DNA of 55,887 nt from Paracoccaceae bacterium (GTDB lineage Bacteria > Pseudomonadota > Alphaproteobacteria > Rhodobacterales > Rhodobacteraceae). The stretch lies in the NCBI GenBank assembly GCA_024642725.1, contig JAHEAO010000014.1:1-55887 (forward strand), in the 5' to 3' direction. The notes under the pieces were generated by a model. The model did no database searches, was not told where the DNA came from, and saw nothing but the letters and a program-made list of their open reading frames with translations. Below are positions 34,756-43,955 of this stretch, piece after piece (within the stretch, counting starts at the first letter, position 1; every line of letters begins with the position of its first letter). The position numbers and the translations under genes were made by a program.

Positions 34756-34790
34756 GGCCCCGCCGGTGTGAGCCGGCGGGGCCTTGTTGT
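34756..34790 (+). terminator. rho-independent terminator after the nucleotidase
   Basis: GGCCCCGCCGG (34756-34766) pairs over 11 bp with CCGGCGGGGCC (34773-34783) around TGTGAG, and TTGTTGT follows. It is located 32 bases past the stop. Confidence 0.8.
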
Positions 34791-34846
34791 CAGTGGGCGA
34801 ATGAAAACGGCTTTTCAAGCGAACGGGGCCGGGGCAGTCTGGCGCC

Positions 34847-35506
34847 ATGTGTGGACGCATGACATTGACGCTGCCTCAAGAGGCAATGCGGCAGATATTC
34901 AAGGCGCAACCGGCGAATGACCTGCCGGCGGTGCCGAATTTCAATATCTGCCCGACGAACCAGATCCATGTCGTGCGAACCGACGATGGGCAACGGCGTC
35001 TGTTGCCGATGCGCTGGGGCTTTCTGCCGCGCTGGTACAAGACGGCGTCGGACGGTCCGCTGCTGATCAACGCACGGGCCGAGACGATTGCCGAAAAGCC
35101 TGCATTTCGTGAGGCGGCGCGCGCCCGGCGGTGTCTGATCCCGTGTTCGGGCTTTTACGAATGGACGAAGACCCCCGAAGGCGAACGGCTGCCCTGGTAC
35201 ATCACGCGCGCGGATGGGGAGATCATGGTCTTTGGCGGGATATGGCAGGACTGGGCGCACGAGGGCGAGGTGTTGACTACCTGCGCCGTTGTTACCTGTG
35301 CCGCGGCGGGGCCAGTGGCGCAGATCCATGCGCGGATGCCAGTCGTGCTGGAGGCAGAGGACTGGGCCTTGTGGCTGGGAGAGGAAGGCAAAGGTGCTGC
35401 GGTCCTAATGAAGCCCGCAGCTCCAGACGTGATACGGTTTCACCGCGTCGGGAAAGCGGTGAATTCGAACAGGGCGAGTGGCCCGGAGCTGATCGAGCCC
35501 GTCTGA
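34847..35506 (+). CDS. yedK: SRAP/YedK-type abasic-site-binding protein
   Basis: 219 residues, the HMCES/YedK family that forms a thiazolidine DNA-protein crosslink with abasic sites in single-stranded DNA. The essential Cys2 is present (MCGRM), as are LLINARAET, the Glu of GFYEW, and the His in IHARMPVVLE. The length is normal. It stands alone after the nucleotidase terminator. The gene symbol reflects the E. coli homologue. No LexA-type box was seen in the short upstream gap. Confidence 0.92.
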   Translation: MCGRMTLTLPQEAMRQIFKAQPANDLPAVPNFNICPTNQIHVVRTDDGQRRLLPMRWGFLPRWYKTASDGPLLINARAETIAEKPAFREAARARRCLIPCSGFYEWTKTPEGERLPWYITRADGEIMVFGGIWQDWAHEGEVLTTCAVVTCAAAGPVAQIHARMPVVLEAEDWALWLGEEGKGAAVLMKPAAPDVIRFHRVGKAVNSNRASGPELIEPV

Positions 35507-35609
35507 GAGTTGGACGGGGCTTGCGTCGGTGCGCGACAAGCACCAAGATTTAGCGCAAACATTCGGACGATCCCCGAGCCTGGGTTCGTGATAATCGGGA
35601 GGTGAAGGA

Positions 35610-36668
35610 ATGAAGACAATCAAAGGACCAGCGCTGTTTCTGGCGCAATTTGCGGGCGATGCCGCGCCTTTTAATTCCTGGGACGGGATTACGAAATGGG
35701 CTGCCGATTGCGGATATGCCGGCGTGCAGGTTCCAAGTTGGGACGGACGGCTTTTCGACCTGGAGAAAGCAGCAGTTTCCAAGACCTATTGCGATGATTT
35801 CAAGGGGCAGGCGCAGGCGAACGGTATCGAGGTAACCGAGCTTTCGAGCCATCTTCAGGGCCAGTTGGTCGCAGTCCATCCGGCCTATGACGCGGCCTTT
35901 GACGGTTTCGCGGCACCGGAAGTCCAAGGCAATCCAAAGGCGCGCCAGGCTTGGGCTGTCGATCAGGTGAAGAAGGCGCTGACAGCCTCGAAGAACCTAG
36001 GGATCACGGCGCATGCGACGTTTTCCGGCGCGCTGGCCTGGCCCTATGTCTATCCGTGGCCGCAGCGACCCGCAGGACTGATCGAGACGGCCTTCGACGA
36101 ACTCGCGAAGCGTTGGAAACCAATCCTCGACCATGCCGAAGAAATGGGGGTCGATGTATGTTATGAAATCCACCCGGGCGAGGATTTGCACGATGGTGTC
36201 ACTTACGAGATGTTCTTGGAGCGTCTGAACGGTCATCCACGCTGCTGCATGCTGTATGATCCCAGCCATTATGTTCTGCAGTGCCTTGATTACATTGACA
36301 ATCTGGATATCTACAAAGATCGTATCCGGATTTTCCACGTCAAGGATGCCGAATTCAACCCGACCGGGCGGCAAGGGGTCTACTCGGGTTATCAGCCCTG
36401 GGTGGATCGCGCCGGGCGCTTCCGCAGCCTCGGTGACGGGCAGGTCGATTTCGGCGCCATTTTCTCCAAGCTGGCGGCGATGGATTTCGATGGTTGGGCC
36501 GTGGTGGAATGGGAATGTTGCCTGAAACATCCCGAGGACGGTGCCCGCGAGGGCGCGCAGTTCGTCAAGGACCACATCATTCGTGTCACCGAACGCGCCT
36601 TTGACGATTTCGCCGATGGCGGCACGGACGATGCGGCGAACCGCAAGATGCTGGGGATCGGAGGATAA
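35610..36668 (+). CDS. sugar phosphate isomerase/epimerase family protein
   Basis: 352 residues with a TIM-barrel AP-endonuclease-2 fold. DVCYEIHPGEDLHDG, MLYDPSHYVLQ, RIFHVKDAEF and AVVEWECCLKH contain the expected metal-binding Glu, Asp, His and Glu. Such enzymes isomerise or epimerise ketoses, or dehydrate inosose. GGGAGGTGAAGGA precedes the ATG. The Gfo/Idh/MocA dehydrogenase gene follows after 3 bases, a pairing common in inositol- or sugar-catabolic routes. The substrate cannot be named. Confidence 0.88.
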   Translation: MKTIKGPALFLAQFAGDAAPFNSWDGITKWAADCGYAGVQVPSWDGRLFDLEKAAVSKTYCDDFKGQAQANGIEVTELSSHLQGQLVAVHPAYDAAFDGFAAPEVQGNPKARQAWAVDQVKKALTASKNLGITAHATFSGALAWPYVYPWPQRPAGLIETAFDELAKRWKPILDHAEEMGVDVCYEIHPGEDLHDGVTYEMFLERLNGHPRCCMLYDPSHYVLQCLDYIDNLDIYKDRIRIFHVKDAEFNPTGRQGVYSGYQPWVDRAGRFRSLGDGQVDFGAIFSKLAAMDFDGWAVVEWECCLKHPEDGAREGAQFVKDHIIRVTERAFDDFADGGTDDAANRKMLGIGG

Positions 36669-36671
36669 GCT

Positions 36672-37835
36672 ATGGCAATTTCGGGATCGAAAGACGGCCG
36701 GCCGGCACGCATACGCCTTGGCATGGTCGGCGGCGGACGCGACGCCTTTATCGGCGCGGTGCACCGGATTGCCAGCCGCATCGACGACCGGTTCGAACTG
36801 GTTGCGGGAGCGTTCAGCTCGACGCCCGAGAAATCCAAGGCTTCGGCGGCCGATCTGGGGATCGCGCCTGACCGGGCCTATGGCGATTTCACCGAGATGG
36901 CCAAGCGCGAGGCTCGGTTGAAGAACGGGATCGAGGCGGTGGCCATCGTTACCCCCAACCACATGCATTTTACCCCGGCCCGCGAGTTTCTCAAACGCGG
37001 AATCCATGTCATCTGCGACAAGCCGCTGACCTCGACACTGGGAGATGCGAAAAAGCTGGTGAAGGTGGCGGAAAGCTCGGGCGCTCTGTTCGTTCTGACA
37101 CATAATTACACGGGCTACCCGCTGGTTCGGCAAGCGCGGGAAATGGTCGCGGCGGGCGCGTTGGGCGAGATCCGGCTGGTTCAGGCGGAATATCCTCAGG
37201 ATTGGCTGACGGTCGAGCAGGACAACAAGCAAGCCCAGTGGCGCACCGACCCGGCAAGGTCCGGCGCGGGCGGGGCGATCGGCGATATCGGCACGCATGC
37301 GTTCAATCTGGCGAGTTTTGTCAGCGGGCTGGAGCTTGAGTCGCTGGCTGCAGACCTGCAATGCTTCGTGCCGGGCCGCAAGCTGGACGACAACTGCCAT
37401 GTGATGCTGCGCTGGAAAGGCGGCGCGCGAGGCATGATCTGGGCCAGCCAGGTGGCTCCGGGAAACGAGAACGGGTTGCGGCTGCGAATTTACGGGACCA
37501 AAGGGGGACTGGAATGGCTGCAAGCCAATCCGAACTACCTGCACTACAGCCCGTTCGGAGAGCCGACGCGCATACTCACGCGCGGCGGCGCTGGGACAGG
37601 TGCCGCCGCCGCACGGGTGACGCGCGTTCCGCCCGGCCATCCGGAAGGGTATCTGGAGGCATTTGCCACGATCTATACCGAGGCGGCGGAAGCAATTCAC
37701 GCCCGGCGCGAGGGGCGGCAGGCCGATCCGTCGGTGATCTACCCGACCGTGCAGGATGGGTTGAAGGGCATGCAGTTCGTCGACGCCTGCGTCCGATCCT
37801 CGGCCCGCAACGCGGCCTGGGTTGGTATCAGTTAA
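36672..37835 (+). CDS. Gfo/Idh/MocA family oxidoreductase
   Basis: 387 residues. The Rossmann domain starts with RIRLGMVGGGRDAFIGAVHR (NAD(P) site) and includes CDKPLTSTLGDAKKL, the usual EKP position written DKP, where the Lys binds cofactor and substrate. The C-terminal alpha/beta domain has GGAIGDIGTHAFNLASFV, with the catalytic-region Asp/His. It oxidises or reduces a sugar or polyol, most likely working with the isomerase 3 bases upstream. GGAGG is 7 bases before the ATG. Confidence 0.9.
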   Translation: MAISGSKDGRPARIRLGMVGGGRDAFIGAVHRIASRIDDRFELVAGAFSSTPEKSKASAADLGIAPDRAYGDFTEMAKREARLKNGIEAVAIVTPNHMHFTPAREFLKRGIHVICDKPLTSTLGDAKKLVKVAESSGALFVLTHNYTGYPLVRQAREMVAAGALGEIRLVQAEYPQDWLTVEQDNKQAQWRTDPARSGAGGAIGDIGTHAFNLASFVSGLELESLAADLQCFVPGRKLDDNCHVMLRWKGGARGMIWASQVAPGNENGLRLRIYGTKGGLEWLQANPNYLHYSPFGEPTRILTRGGAGTGAAAARVTRVPPGHPEGYLEAFATIYTEAAEAIHARREGRQADPSVIYPTVQDGLKGMQFVDACVRSSARNAAWVGIS

Positions 37836-37948
37836 GGTTTCTCACGCGTGGCCAAAGGGTTGTAGCATGAAGCTGACCTGCGCAATTGGCGCTGGACGGG
37901 ACGAAATTTTCGCGGCACGAATGTCCTCACGGTTAGAAGCGTGGGGAT

Positions 37949-39196
37949 GTGCCGGTGGCTGAAGACATCATCGTAATAGGTGCCGGCATCATTGGTGTTT
38001 CGGCCGCGCTCTGGCTGCAGCGGGACGGACATCGCGTAACGCTGGTCGACCGGGAAGGCCCGGCGGCGGGGACATCCTATGGCAATGGCGGTATTCTAGC
38101 CTCTGGATCCATCGTTCCGGTGACAGTGCCGGGGCTGTTGCGCAAGGCACCGGGGATGCTGTTCAGCCCGAACCAGCCGCTCTTTGTGAAGTGGTCGTAT
38201 CTGCCGCGCCTCGCGCCGTTCCTGCGCAGCTATCTCAAGCATGCGACTGCAGCATCGGTGGACCGGATATCGACTGCGCTTTGGGACCTGTTGCACGATT
38301 CACCCGATCAGCACATGGCGCTGGCCAAGGGGACACCGGCAGAGGCGTATCTGACACCGGCTGACTATCTGTTCGGCTACAAGGACCGAGAGGCGTTTCT
38401 GGCAGACAGCTTTGGATGGGATGTGCGGCGCCGGCGCGGCAGTCCGTTCGAGGAGATGGACGCGCAGGCCATGGCCGCGCATGACCCGGTGCTGACGGGG
38501 CGGTTCGGCTATGGCGTGCGCTGTCCCGGACACGGGCAAGTCACCGATCCGGGGGCCTATGTGCAGGCGCTGGCGGCAGAATTCGAGGTGAAGGGCGGTC
38601 GTTTCGTCAAGGCCGAGGTCCTCGACGCGAGGCTTTCGGATGGCGAATGCACCGGGCTGGAGACGAGCGCCGGGCCGATGCGGGCGGATCGCTATGTGAT
38701 GACATTGGGTGCCTGGAGCGGGCCACTGGCGCGCAAACTGGGTGTCACGGTGCCGCTTGAATCTGAGCGCGGCTATCATGTTGAATTCGTCAATCCCTCG
38801 ATCACGCTGAAATCTACGGTGATGGTTGCCAGCGGCAAATTCGTGATGAATTCGATGCAGGGGCGGTTGCGCTGCGCGGGCGTGGTCGAGTTCGGCGGGC
38901 TGGACGCACCAGCCTCTGCTGCACCCTTTGCGCTGTTGCGGCGGCAGGTCGCGGACTTGTTTCCTGAGCTGAGTTATGATCGTGTCGACGAGTGGATGGG
39001 CCATCGGCCCGCCACAGCCGATTCAATCCCGGTCATCGGGGTCAGCCCCAAGGCGCGGAATGTTCTTCTGGGCTACGGGCATCATCATATCGGCCTGACG
39101 GGGGGGCCAAAAACCGGACGTTGGATCGCGCGGCTTGTCGCGGGCCAGCCCACGAACACGGATCTGGCGGCTTACGCGCCTGACCGGAAGATCTGA
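37949..39196 (+). CDS. DadA-like FAD-dependent amino-acid dehydrogenase
   Basis: 415 residues of the DAO family. The FAD Rossmann motif IIVIGAGIIGVSAALWLQRDG opens the protein, GTSYGNGGILASGSIVP follows, and IGVSPKARNVLLGYGHHHIGLTGGPKTGRWIARL ends it, as in D-amino-acid dehydrogenase small subunits and HypO-type hydroxyproline dehydrogenases. It could oxidise a D-amino acid or sarcosine-like imino acid. It begins with GTG after GTGGGGAT. It lies before a TRAP transporter and may use that compound, which is inference. Confidence 0.87.
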   Translation: MPVAEDIIVIGAGIIGVSAALWLQRDGHRVTLVDREGPAAGTSYGNGGILASGSIVPVTVPGLLRKAPGMLFSPNQPLFVKWSYLPRLAPFLRSYLKHATAASVDRISTALWDLLHDSPDQHMALAKGTPAEAYLTPADYLFGYKDREAFLADSFGWDVRRRRGSPFEEMDAQAMAAHDPVLTGRFGYGVRCPGHGQVTDPGAYVQALAAEFEVKGGRFVKAEVLDARLSDGECTGLETSAGPMRADRYVMTLGAWSGPLARKLGVTVPLESERGYHVEFVNPSITLKSTVMVASGKFVMNSMQGRLRCAGVVEFGGLDAPASAAPFALLRRQVADLFPELSYDRVDEWMGHRPATADSIPVIGVSPKARNVLLGYGHHHIGLTGGPKTGRWIARLVAGQPTNTDLAAYAPDRKI

Positions 39197-39227
39197 ACCA
39201 TATCAGACATAACAGAGAGGAAGCGAC

Positions 39228-40199
39228 ATGAAGACTTTGACATCCATCCTGACGGCCTCGGTCGCGGTTCTGGGCCTGACGGGCACGGTTTCCGCGGAAA
39301 ACTGGGACATGCCGATGGCCTATCCGGCCAATAACTACCACACGGAGAACGCCCAGAAATTCGTCGATGCGGTCAAGGCCTGCACCGGCGGTGAGCTGGA
39401 GATCACCATTCACGCGGGCGGGTCGCTGTTCAAGGGCGACGAGATCAAGCGCGCAGTGCAGGTCGGTGAAGCACAGATCGGCGAGCGGCTGTTGTCAGCC
39501 CATGCGAACGAGAACCCGGTTTTCGGCTATGACTCCGTGCCATTCCTTGCCACCTCTTTCGAAGCATCCGAGAAACTTCGGGCGGCAGCCCAGCCGACGC
39601 TGAACAAGGTGCTGAACGATCAGGGGCTGACGCTGCTCTATTCCGTTCCATGGCCGCCGCAGGGTCTGTACTTCGCACAAGAGGTCAATTCGACCGCAGA
39701 CATGGCCGGTATCAAGTTCCGTGCCTATAATGCCGCGACGGCTCGTGTAGCCGAACTGGCTGGAATGATTCCGACCCAAATCGAAGCGTCAGAACTGAAG
39801 CAGGCGCTGGCCACAGGTGTCGTCGCTTCGTTCATATCCTCGGGATCGACGGGGGTGGATGAAAAGGTCTGGGAAGACCTGACGCATTTCTACGATGCCA
39901 AGGCCTGGCTGCCGCGGAACTCTGTATTCGTGAACTCCGAGGCCTTCAGCGCGTTGCCGGAAGCTTCACAGAAGTGCTTGACGGATGAAGCGGCCAAGGC
40001 GCAGGTCATGGGTGCGGAAAACGCAGCGGCGCTTGCCGGTGGCTTTGTCGACACTTTGGCCGATAACGGTATGAATATTGTCGTGCCCGAGAGCCAGCTG
40101 GCCGCCGATCTTGCTGGCATCGGCGAGACCATGACTGCGGAATGGCTGGAAAGTGCCGGTGACGACGGCAAAGCGATCGTCGACGCCTACAAGAACTGA
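39228..40199 (+). CDS. TRAP transporter solute-binding protein (DctP family)
   Basis: 323 residues with a Sec signal (about 1-23, cleavage after TVSA). The mature protein begins ENWDMPMAYPANNYHTENAQKFVD. GIKFRAYNAATARVAELAG contains the Arg typical of carboxylate coordination, so the solute is probably a carboxylic or amino acid. GAGGAAG precedes the ATG. A hairpin in the 73-base gap after the stop probably adjusts expression relative to the membrane subunits. Confidence 0.93.
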   Translation: MKTLTSILTASVAVLGLTGTVSAENWDMPMAYPANNYHTENAQKFVDAVKACTGGELEITIHAGGSLFKGDEIKRAVQVGEAQIGERLLSAHANENPVFGYDSVPFLATSFEASEKLRAAAQPTLNKVLNDQGLTLLYSVPWPPQGLYFAQEVNSTADMAGIKFRAYNAATARVAELAGMIPTQIEASELKQALATGVVASFISSGSTGVDEKVWEDLTHFYDAKAWLPRNSVFVNSEAFSALPEASQKCLTDEAAKAQVMGAENAAALAGGFVDTLADNGMNIVVPESQLAADLAGIGETMTAEWLESAGDDGKAIVDAYKN

Positions 40200-40206
40200 G
40201 TGAACG

Positions 40207-40243
40207 GCCCCTTGCCTTGCTGAGGCGAGGGGCATTTCCTTTT
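40207..40243 (+). terminator. intercistronic attenuator hairpin
   Basis: GCCCCTTGCCT pairs with AGGCGAGGGGC (one G-T) around TGCTG and is followed by ATTTCCTTTT. It lies between the DctP and DctQM genes, where partial termination would give more binding protein than permease. Confidence 0.6.
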
Positions 40244-40272
40244 CCCGATGCCGCTTTGACGGCTGGCCAGGC

Positions 40273-42204
40273 GTGAAGGGGCACCAGTTGCGCGCTTTTC
40301 TTGATGCAGTCTACAAGACCTCGGGCATTGCTGCGGCCGTGGCCCTGATTGCGATATTGCTGCTGGTGACGGCGCAAATGGTTGCCCGCTGGTCAGGCTC
40401 CCTGATCTCTGGCGGCGCGCAATACGCGGGCTATGCGATGGCGGCGACGTCGTTTCTTGCCTTGGCCTACACGTTCAATCACAATGCCCATATCCGCGTC
40501 TCGCTGTTTGTCACCAAGGCGGGGCGCTGGCGGCGTGGGGTCGAGATCTGGTGTTACACAGTGGCTTCGCTCGCCGGCTTGTTTCTGGCTTGGTATGCGA
40601 TCAAGGCAGTGCGCGTTTCAATCAAGCTGAACGACATCTCGCAAGGGCAGGACGCGACGCCGTTGTGGATTCCACAGACCTTCATGGCGGTTGGGGCAGT
40701 GATCTTTGCCATCGCATTGGTCGATAACCTGCTGCGCATACTTTTTGCCGAGTATCAGGGGGTCGAACCCGATGAATTCGCTGCAGATTGGGGTAGCTAT
40801 CTCTTCCAATCCCGGACCAGCCGGGTCGCTTTATTCGGCGCGGTGTTGCTGATCACTTATGCGGCGATGCAGATGATGACCGGGTTCGACCGAGATGCGG
40901 TTGCGCTGAAGATCGGGATATTCCTGTTCGTGCTGTTCTTCCTCTTGGGGTCGGGAATCTGGGTTGGGCTGGCGCTGATGGGGGTCGCTTATATCGGGAT
41001 GATCGGGTTTACCTCTCGGGACCCCGGAAACGCGATGATCATCACGGTCTGGACGGGGGCAAGCAGTTGGACTTTGACCGCTTTGCCACTCTTTATCTGG
41101 ATGGGAGAGATCCTGTACCGGACAAGGTTGTCCGAGGATATGTTCAAGGGTCTTGCCCCGTGGCTTGCCCGGTTTCCCGGCGGTTTGCTGCATACGAATG
41201 TGGTGGGCTGCACGGTTTTCGCTGCGGTGTCCGGATCGTCAGCCGCGACGCTGACGACGGTCGGCAAGATGTCGATTCCCGAGTTGCGCAAGCGCGGCTA
41301 TCCGGAGTTCATGACCATCGGTACGCTGGCCGGGGCCGCGACTCTGGGGCTGATGATCCCGCCCTCTCTGACGCTGATCGTCTATGGCGTGACGGTTAAG
41401 GAGAGCATCACCAAGCTTTTCATGGCCGGGGTCCTGCCGGGGCTCGTGCTGGCCGGGATGTTCATGCTTTACATCGTCGGCTGGTATTACCTGCGGCCTT
41501 CCGAGCGGCCGGAGCCCGAGCCGCGGGTGGGGTTTGTTGACTCATTGAAGAACTCGACACTGCTGATCCCGGTCATTGCGCTTGTGACGCTGGTCATCGG
41601 GTCTATGTACACCGGCTATGCCACCGCGACCGAAGCGGCGGCGTTCGGTGTTATCGGCGCACTTGTGCTTGCGGCGTTTCAGGGGTCGCTGAATCGCGAG
41701 ACCTTCATCGAAAGCCTGCTGGGGGCGACCCGGACCTCGGCGATGATTGCCCTGATCCTCATGGGGGCAGGATTCCTGTCACTGTCGATGGGATTCACCG
41801 GGTTGCCTCGGGCGCTGGCGGCCTGGATTGCGACTCTGAACCTGTCGCCGATTGCGCTGATCGCGGCGCTGACGGTTTTCTACATCATCATCGGTATGTT
41901 CCTTGACGGCATTTCGGCCGTTGTTCTGACCATGGCGATCATCGAGCCGATGGTACGCGGGGCGGGGATTGACCTGATCTGGTTCGGGATATTCATCGTC
42001 GTCGTCGTGGAGATGGCGCAGATCACACCGCCGATCGGGTTCAACCTGTTCGTGCTGCAAGGCATGACCCAACATGACATTGCCTATATCTCGAAGACCG
42101 CCCTGCCGATGTTCCTGATTATGGTGCTGATGGTCGGAGTGCTGGTTGCATTTCCATGGCTTGCGACCTGGTTGCCAGAGCAGCTTTTGCAGCGACCGCA
42201 ATGA
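40273..42204 (+). CDS. fused DctQM TRAP transporter permease
   Basis: 643 residues. The first about 170 form the small four-helix DctQ subunit and the rest the large DctM subunit (GSGIWVGLALMGV, NVVGCTVFAAVSGSSAATLTTVG, PELRKRGYPEF, IPPSLTLIVYGV, PTE-like ATATEAAAFGVIGAL). Such Q-M fusions are known in TRAP systems. Transport is driven by Na+ or H+ with the upstream DctP. GTG start, without a strong ribosome site. The stop overlaps the start of the next transporter gene by 4 bases. Confidence 0.93.
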   Translation: MKGHQLRAFLDAVYKTSGIAAAVALIAILLLVTAQMVARWSGSLISGGAQYAGYAMAATSFLALAYTFNHNAHIRVSLFVTKAGRWRRGVEIWCYTVASLAGLFLAWYAIKAVRVSIKLNDISQGQDATPLWIPQTFMAVGAVIFAIALVDNLLRILFAEYQGVEPDEFAADWGSYLFQSRTSRVALFGAVLLITYAAMQMMTGFDRDAVALKIGIFLFVLFFLLGSGIWVGLALMGVAYIGMIGFTSRDPGNAMIITVWTGASSWTLTALPLFIWMGEILYRTRLSEDMFKGLAPWLARFPGGLLHTNVVGCTVFAAVSGSSAATLTTVGKMSIPELRKRGYPEFMTIGTLAGAATLGLMIPPSLTLIVYGVTVKESITKLFMAGVLPGLVLAGMFMLYIVGWYYLRPSERPEPEPRVGFVDSLKNSTLLIPVIALVTLVIGSMYTGYATATEAAAFGVIGALVLAAFQGSLNRETFIESLLGATRTSAMIALILMGAGFLSLSMGFTGLPRALAAWIATLNLSPIALIAALTVFYIIIGMFLDGISAVVLTMAIIEPMVRGAGIDLIWFGIFIVVVVEMAQITPPIGFNLFVLQGMTQHDIAYISKTALPMFLIMVLMVGVLVAFPWLATWLPEQLLQRPQ

Positions 42205-43142
42205 AGGGCGGTGCAGGGCTGCGATTCCTGTCGCTGGTCGGACGTCATGCCTCGCTCGTTTTGCTGGTGGGCATGGGCGTGGTGGCGCTGCTGCCCGGTG
42301 TGTCGGCGCTTCTGCGCCCGGCGCTACCGGCGCTGGTGTCACTGGTGCTCGGTCTTGCCATCGCGCGGTTGGACATGGGCGCAGTGCTGCGGGACATCGT
42401 TGATCCGAAGAAGGGCGCGCGGCTGCTGGTTCTTGTCTTTCTCTTCCTGCCCCTTACAGCGCTCTTGCTTGTCGTGCTGGCAAGGCTGGCAGGCGCGGGC
42501 CAAGGTCTCGTGCTGCTGGTGCTGGTCTTCGGGGCGGCGCCGCCGATCAGCTCTGCCGCCAGCCTGAGCCTCTTGCTGGGCTATGACGCCCGGACCACCC
42601 TGCAGGTCAGCCTGTTGGCAACGATTCTGGCGCCGTTCTTGGGCCCGATGTGTTTCGCGCTTGCTTCTGTCGATGCCGATGTCGATTTGTTCGCGATGTC
42701 TATCCGAATTGCCGCGATGATCGCGGGTGGCTTCGCCATCGGGCTTGGGTTGCAGCGGGTGATCGGGAAAGAAATGATCGGGGCACATGCGATGGCGTTC
42801 AACGGCGCCGTGGCGTTATCCATGCTCTTGTTCCTTTTTCCGCTTCTGGACGGCGTGTCGGCCAATGTCGTCGCCGCGCCGCTGCAGTCCGTGGGCTTGC
42901 TGGTTCTGGCGCTGTGCCTTAACTTTGGCGGCAATTTGCTGGTGCGCCGGATCGCATGGCCAATGAGCGGACCCGCGACAGCCGAGGCGCTTGGGCTGAT
43001 GTTCGGCAATCGCAACGTCTCGTTCTACCTTGCCGTTCTGCCTTTCAATCCAATGCTGAGCGTGTTTGTCGCCGCTGCGCAAATTCCGATCTACGCAACA
43101 CCGGCGCTTTTCAGGGCGCGCTGGGCGAGGCCCGGAAAATGA
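42201..43142 (+). CDS. BASS-like (bile acid:Na+ symporter superfamily) membrane protein
   Basis: 313 residues with about 10 hydrophobic segments and an internal repeat character. GAAPPISSAASLSLLLGYDA and AEALGLMFGNRNVSFYLAVL resemble the two crossing-helix motifs of the BASS fold. It probably moves an organic anion with Na+. It starts within the DctQM stop (ATGA), so two transport systems would be made from one transcript. A different membrane family remains possible; a structure or profile search would decide. Confidence 0.7.
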   Translation: MKGGAGLRFLSLVGRHASLVLLVGMGVVALLPGVSALLRPALPALVSLVLGLAIARLDMGAVLRDIVDPKKGARLLVLVFLFLPLTALLLVVLARLAGAGQGLVLLVLVFGAAPPISSAASLSLLLGYDARTTLQVSLLATILAPFLGPMCFALASVDADVDLFAMSIRIAAMIAGGFAIGLGLQRVIGKEMIGAHAMAFNGAVALSMLLFLFPLLDGVSANVVAAPLQSVGLLVLALCLNFGGNLLVRRIAWPMSGPATAEALGLMFGNRNVSFYLAVLPFNPMLSVFVAAAQIPIYATPALFRARWARPGK

Positions 43143-43843
43143 AGGAAGGCGGGCCATTCATTGGTGTGCTGATGCTTGATACCGCTTTCCCGCGTCCGCT
43201 TGGCGATGCCGGAAACTCCGCAAGCTATGGTTTGCCCGCCCGCCTGAGGGTTGTCCCGAAGGCCGAAACTCTCGAGATCGTGCGCGATGGCCTGCCGGCA
43301 GAGGCACTGGTTCAGGGGTTCATCGCGGCGGCGCGGGCACTTGAAGCCGAGGGTGCCGTTGCGATCGTCTCAACCTGCGGCTTCCTGATTTTGGTTCAGC
43401 GCCGAATCGCGGCTTCTGTCAGCGTGCCGGTTATGCTGTCCGCAATGTCGCTGCTGCCTTTGGTAAAAGCGGTCCACGGCGGGGCGCCCGTTGGCGTTCT
43501 TACGGCTTCGGCCGCTCAACTTGGACCGGGGATGCTGGAAGCGGCGGGTGTGTCGAAAGCCGACGTCCGGATTGCAGGGCTTGAGGCGTGCAGCGCTTTT
43601 TCGCAGGCGATCCTCGTGCCCAAAGAGCGGCAGCCCGCGACGCTCGACGAGGCGGCGATTGGGGCTGCGGTAGTGGCGAAGGCTCAGGCGCTTTGCACCG
43701 CGACGCCCGAGATCTCGGCGTTGGTGCTGGAATGCGGGAACCTGCCGCCCTACGCGGCCGCAATCGAGATGGCGACGGGTCGGCCGGTCTATTCCATCCT
43801 AGACGGCGCGCGGCTGATCGCGGCGCGCGGTTTCCCAGGCTAA
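43139..43843 (+). CDS. aspartate/glutamate/hydantoin racemase-like protein
   Basis: 234 residues. Two Cys lie in the pattern of the Asp/Glu racemase superfamily, in VSTCGFL and LVLECGNLPPYA, each closing a half of the pseudo-symmetric fold, consistent with two-base catalysis. Relatives racemise Asp, Glu or hydantoins, or act as maleate isomerase or arylmalonate decarboxylase. It starts in the previous gene's stop (ATGA). With the DadA-like enzyme it would let both isomers of an imported acid be used; this is inference. Confidence 0.75.
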   Translation: MKEGGPFIGVLMLDTAFPRPLGDAGNSASYGLPARLRVVPKAETLEIVRDGLPAEALVQGFIAAARALEAEGAVAIVSTCGFLILVQRRIAASVSVPVMLSAMSLLPLVKAVHGGAPVGVLTASAAQLGPGMLEAAGVSKADVRIAGLEACSAFSQAILVPKERQPATLDEAAIGAAVVAKAQALCTATPEISALVLECGNLPPYAAAIEMATGRPVYSILDGARLIAARGFPG

Positions 43844-43955
43844 GCAGTCGGGCGATGCCGGTCAAAATCCGCCTTCTGGTCCATTCGGACATTGTGGCGG
43901 TTGGCAGAGGTGCTAAGAATTGTCCCTGAAGATTACAGGAATTGGTTTGGTGAAC

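Noticed and set aside
37867-37962. A 31-codon frame before the DadA-like gene (MKLTCAIGAGRDE)
   Set aside because: No ribosome site, overlaps the next start, and composition is unremarkable.
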